This document shows positions 60,971 through 64,000 of a stretch of 64,000 nt of DNA, in pieces. The stretch's first letter is position 1, and each line of letters begins with the position of its first letter. The notes beneath the pieces are model-generated. The model saw nothing but the letters and a program-made list of their open reading frames with translations, did not search any database and had not been told where the DNA came from. Source of the DNA: Bacteroidales bacterium UBA4179 (lineage in GTDB: Bacteria; Bacteroidota; Bacteroidia; Bacteroidales; Dysgonomonadaceae). The position numbers were made by a program, and so were the translations under genes. The stretch is taken from assembly GCA_002381125.1 (NCBI GenBank), contig DFUT01000015.1, positions 753 to 64,752 on the forward strand, given 5' to 3'.

Positions 60971-62605
60971 TCAGGCAAATAACCGTTTGTATTGTTTGTC
61001 GCGTTTTACTTTGCAGATTTCCATTCCCGGATTTGAGGAAAAAGCATTCATTACTTTTTCTGTTTGGTCGGCAAATACATCGAAAAAGGTAAATCTTTTG
61101 GTAATTTCAATCGAACCGATATGGATGGATTTGTCGCCGACCATTTCGTTGAACATACCCAAAAAACCTCGGGTATCTATACCATGCCGTCCGCCAATAT
61201 TCAGCCTTAAACGAATGCGTTTTCCGGTTTTTTGGGAACGTTTTTTGTTTCGCTTTTGCGTTGTTTTTTCTTCCTGACGGCAAACTTCGTTCAAGTCTTC
61301 CGCATCGTTGTAGTAAGTTGCAAAACGGTTAAATTCCAACGAAACAAATCGTTTCAAAATCTCTTCTTTGCTCAAATATTCCAGTTGTGTCATGATTTGA
61401 TTCATGTAAGGTTGAATTTGATCCTTATTTACTTCCACATTCATCATCCGATCGATCAAATGATGCAGTTGTTTTTTGAAAACCTCTTGCTCGTTGGGAA
61501 TTTGTTGTTGAACGAAATTTTTTTTCAACATCTTTTCCAGCGCTTTGATTTTATGTTTTTCCTTGGAGTGGATAAGCGCTATAGACGTTCCTTTTTTATT
61601 TACCCTTCCGGTTCTTCCGCTTCTGTGGGTATATGCTTCGATATCGTCGGGGAGGTTGTAATTGATGACATGCGTAAGATCGTCTACGTCCAAACCACGG
61701 GCGGCAACATCGGTTGCAACCAGCAATTGGATGTTTCGGATTCTGAATTTTTGCATTACGGTATCTCGCTGGGCTTGCGAGAGGTCTCCGTGAAGCGCAT
61801 CGGCGTCGTAGCCGTCCTGCATGAGTTTTTCGGCCACTTCTTTGGTTTCTTGTCGGGTTCTGCAGAATACGATGCCGTAGATGTCGGGATTGCTGTCGAC
61901 AATGCGTTTCAGTGCCGCGTATTTGTGTTTTTCGGGAGTCAAGTAATAGATATGTTCCACGTTGGCGGCACCCGAATTTTTCGTTCCCTCTACGATTTCT
62001 TCATAATTCTTCATGAATCGATGTACGATGTTGGAGATTTCTTTGGGCATGGTTGCCGAAAAAAGCAGGGTGCGTCGGGTTTCGGGCATTTGTTTCAGAA
62101 TGGACTCAATATCGTCTCTGAATCCCATGTTGAGCATTACATCCGCTTCATCGAGAACCACGAAACGGATAGCCGACGTCTCCACTTTTTTGCGTTTCAT
62201 CAGGTCCATCAATCGGCCGGGAGTAGCCACAATAATTTGTGGAGGTGTAGCCAATTGTTTCAGTTGGATACGGATATCTTCTCCGCCATATACCGCTACC
62301 ACTTTAATTCCTTTCAGATGGTTGGCATAGCTTTTCAGGTCGTTGCCAATTTGAATGCACAATTCACGGGTAGGTGCCAATATCAAGGCTTGTGTTTGTT
62401 TTGCGTTCTCATCCAGCATGTTCATAACAGGAAGGCCAAATGCGGCTGTTTTTCCTGTTCCGGTTTGAGCCAAAGCCACCAAGTCGGAATTTTGATTTTG
62501 GATGAAAGGAATGGTTCTTGCCTGAATAGGCATAGGTTGATCAAAACCGAGCTCTTCGATGGCCAAAAGAAGCTCGTCTCTCAAATTTAATTCTTTAAAA
62601 GTCAT
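60971..62605 (-). CDS. DEAD-box ATP-dependent RNA helicase
   Basis: The 544-residue protein is a DEAD-box helicase of the DeaD/DbpA kind. The Q motif is 'GFDQPMPIQARTIPFI' (about 20-35), motif I 'ALAQTGTGKTAAFGLPV' (44-60), motif II 'VVLDEADVMLNMGF' (about 150-163), motif III 'LLFSATMPKEI' and motif VI 'AYTHRSGRTGRVNKKG' (about 331-346). A basic linker (about 430-460, TTQKRNKKRSQKTGKR) joins a C-terminal DbpA-type RNA-binding domain ('RLRLNIGGRHGIDTRGFLGM', about 461-480). Such helicases unwind rRNA or mRNA, often at low temperature. The gene has a long structured leader (62606-62766). Its stop codon lies in a hairpin (about 60961-60989), and the tracrRNA terminator is about 90 bp beyond. Confidence 0.93.
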   Translation of the reverse strand: MTFKELNLRDELLLAIEELGFDQPMPIQARTIPFIQNQNSDLVALAQTGTGKTAAFGLPVMNMLDENAKQTQALILAPTRELCIQIGNDLKSYANHLKGIKVVAVYGGEDIRIQLKQLATPPQIIVATPGRLMDLMKRKKVETSAIRFVVLDEADVMLNMGFRDDIESILKQMPETRRTLLFSATMPKEISNIVHRFMKNYEEIVEGTKNSGAANVEHIYYLTPEKHKYAALKRIVDSNPDIYGIVFCRTRQETKEVAEKLMQDGYDADALHGDLSQAQRDTVMQKFRIRNIQLLVATDVAARGLDVDDLTHVINYNLPDDIEAYTHRSGRTGRVNKKGTSIALIHSKEKHKIKALEKMLKKNFVQQQIPNEQEVFKKQLHHLIDRMMNVEVNKDQIQPYMNQIMTQLEYLSKEEILKRFVSLEFNRFATYYNDAEDLNEVCRQEEKTTQKRNKKRSQKTGKRIRLRLNIGGRHGIDTRGFLGMFNEMVGDKSIHIGSIEITKRFTFFDVFADQTEKVMNAFSSNPGMEICKVKRDKQYKRLFA

Positions 62606-62774
62606 TTTGTTGATTTTAATACACGCTTTTGAGTGGTAATCCGGCGATAATGATAATTTTTATTGTAATGATAAAACGTGTATCCTCTGCTGTAAATTTC
62701 AAAATATAATGTTTTGAATTTTGGATATTTCCTCGAAACGTATAGTTGTTTATAATAATCGAGCCGCAAAGGTA
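62606..62774 (-). promoter_or_regulatory. Promoter -7 box and about 155-nt leader of the DEAD-box helicase gene
   Basis: On the - strand, TACCTTTG at 62767-62774 is a -7 element, giving a leader of about 155 nt. Within it ATACACGCTTTT (62619-62630) and AAAACGTGTAT (62673-62683) form an 11-bp stem with one bulge, close to the start codon. Long structured leaders are known for cold-shock RNA helicase genes; here a regulatory role is inferred. Confidence 0.5.
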
Positions 62775-62902
62775 GTAAAATTTTTTTTCACTGATCCCGA
62801 AAAACGATTTTTTGAACCCATAACGCTTTTTATCCGACAGTGTTTAGAAAATCAAGCAATAAAGTTAATTAGGATGGTAAGTTTAAGCCAATTCATATTT
62901 TT

Positions 62903-64000
62903 TTACCATACTTTATTCAATTCGCTTTCCAATTTGGTGTAATCTTCGATGCGGGCTACAATATCTCCTTCGCGATCGACGATAAAGCCGGTGGGAAGGT
63001 TGCGAACATTATACTGTGAGAGAAGCGGAGAGTAAACCGATTGGGGATCGCGTACCGTTATCCAGGGAACATTGATGGCGGCATTTTTCCAAATGTGCTC
63101 ATCGGAGTCAAACGAAATTTGATACACTTCGAATCCACGATTTTTATAGCGTCGGTAAATAGTATTGATATGCAGGTTATGCTCGGGAGAAAAATCGGAA
63201 TTGTACACTGTGAAGTCCAGCAACACCACTTTGCCTTTCAATGACGATAGCGCTACTTCGTTGTTGTTTATATCGGGCAAAACCACATCGGGAAGCGAAG
63301 ATTCGGTGACGATGGGAATGTTTTCCCACAGTTGTGCCTGCTGTTCTTGTTGTTTGCGCATTTTCATTGCATTGATGGTAAAGTTGTATAAATGTTTGGT
63401 GCGGGGCGTTTCGGGATAAAAATGTTGCCATGAAGTGGCTACTGCCCCAAACATCACATAGTCTTTTTTGTCGTAAGGATCGAAGATGAGGTAATCGTCG
63501 ATTTTCTGGAAAACGGCATAATAGGCTGCTGCACTTCCCGGATTCCCGAGAATGATTTTGGAGGCAAACGTTTTGTATTCGTTCACCACGGAATCGAGCC
63601 GGTTGAGATAGGTTACGTCATCGATCGATTTCTCTTTATGCTTTTCCGCCAATTCTTCTATTTCTTTTACTGTTAGCCGGTATTGCTGGTTGATTTCCCT
63701 GATCTGGTCGTTTACCGGCGAGTTTTCTACCCGAAACGTATTGAACAGATCGTTGGCATCGCCGCTCACATGGAGCTTTTCTGTTGAATCTACCGCAAAA
63801 ACCGCTATCTGATTGCCAAGTCGAAGCCGATAAAATTCGGGGTTTTTGGGAGCCGGTGCTTTAAACTTGAATGTTCCTTTTTGATTTAATTTTACCGAAT
63901 CGATTGGTTCGATGCCACCCAATCCCAAGTGTTCCAGATAAAGTGTGTCTTCTTTTTGAACAGAAGAAAATGTCCCTATCACTTCGAACGTTTTCTTGTC
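62903..64000 (-). CDS. DUF4369/thioredoxin-fold protein, 5' end outside the window
   Basis: The frame is open to the right window edge, so at least 366 residues are visible and the N terminus (probably a lipoprotein signal) is missing. The visible N-terminal part is a DUF4369 domain ('YLEHLGLGGIEPIDSVKLNQ' and 'GTFKFKAPAPKNPEFYRLRL'). The C-terminal part (from about 235) is a thioredoxin/TlpA fold: 'LSSLKGKVVLLDFTVYNSDF', 'INTIYRRYKNRGFEVYQISF', 'NLPTGFIVDREGDIVARIED'. Where TlpA proteins have the WCxxC active site, this one reads YNSDFSPEHN, with no cysteines, so it should not be a disulfide reductase. Such proteins are common in the Bacteroidetes periplasm; their function is unclear. Confidence 0.82.
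   Translation of the reverse strand, partial: DKKTFEVIGTFSSVQKEDTLYLEHLGLGGIEPIDSVKLNQKGTFKFKAPAPKNPEFYRLRLGNQIAVFAVDSTEKLHVSGDANDLFNTFRVENSPVNDQIREINQQYRLTVKEIEELAEKHKEKSIDDVTYLNRLDSVVNEYKTFASKIILGNPGSAAAYYAVFQKIDDYLIFDPYDKKDYVMFGAVATSWQHFYPETPRTKHLYNFTINAMKMRKQQEQQAQLWENIPIVTESSLPDVVLPDINNNEVALSSLKGKVVLLDFTVYNSDFSPEHNLHINTIYRRYKNRGFEVYQISFDSDEHIWKNAAINVPWITVRDPQSVYSPLLSQYNVRNLPTGFIVDREGDIVARIEDYTKLESELNKVW

Overview
The window is a piece of a Bacteroidetes chromosome, most likely Bacteroidales (Porphyromonadaceae/Dysgonomonadaceae-like). The evidence is gene content (Bacteroidetes-type signal peptidase I next to dapB and a WbqC-like gene, a YebC regulator, a single-chain pyruvate:ferredoxin oxidoreductase, DUF4369 and DUF1573 exported proteins, an Asp-rich lipoprotein export signal), promoters of the Bacteroidetes TTTG-N19/21-TAnnTTTG type, and a 47-bp-repeat type II-C CRISPR-Cas9 locus. 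The species cannot be named from sequence alone.

Layout. 1-420: the tail of an IS21-family element (istB end plus terminal repeats), sitting just upstream of the 3' end (domains V/VI) of a group II intron. 417-3386 (-): dsbD then mazG. 3387-3841: a non-coding stretch made of 42-bp degenerate tandem repeats. 3842-12762 (+): housekeeping genes (NAD-dependent epimerase, dapB-lepB-wbqC, gltX-waaA, 7TM-HD phosphohydrolase). 12784-15628 (-): guaA and a carboxynorspermidine-dehydrogenase-like gene. 15977-27613 (+): a two-receiver/PEP-synthase-ATP-grasp protein, an Asp-rich lipoprotein, a 1970-aa alpha-2-macroglobulin, a DUF1573 protein and meaB. 27614-30001: short repeats, tRNA-Glu(CTC) with a clear promoter, and two surface-glycan genes, one of them frameshifted. 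30036-34810 (-): yebC, pheT, pgk. 35107-40174: an osmotic-stress group (GH15 enzyme, MscS channel, fused OtsA-OtsB). 40543-44649 (+): nifJ and yjbQ. 44664-52182 (-): DUF2179 membrane protein, threonine aldolase, metH with a nucleoside-recognition membrane protein, smpB with a Yip1-like protein. 52183-52984: a gene-poor stretch with a second copy of the 42-bp repeat family, a 25-26 bp tandem repeat and a doubtful small signal-peptide ORF. 52985-60880: the CRISPR-Cas locus. 60971-64000 (-): a DEAD-box helicase with a long leader and a DUF4369/thioredoxin-fold protein cut by the window edge.

The CRISPR-Cas locus is the highlight. It has 24 repeats and 23 spacers on the + strand, then cas2-cas1-cas9 on the - strand transcribed toward the array, then a divergent tracrRNA on the + strand whose anti-repeat, nexus and terminator can be read directly. 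The cas9 and tracrRNA promoters lie back to back, each with a TTTG-N19 spacing. Every CRISPR repeat also carries a TTG-N21-TATCTTTG promoter facing into its own 3' spacer. The locus therefore looks built to transcribe each crRNA separately, as described for Neisseria type II-C, but with Bacteroidetes sigma-factor signals. No csn2 or cas4 is present.

The remaining genes are ordinary core metabolism. Points worth a second look are the 42-bp and 32-bp repeat families, the double-receiver ATP-grasp protein without PEP-synthase catalytic domains, the frameshifted glycosyltransferase and the long structured leader of the DEAD-box helicase gene.
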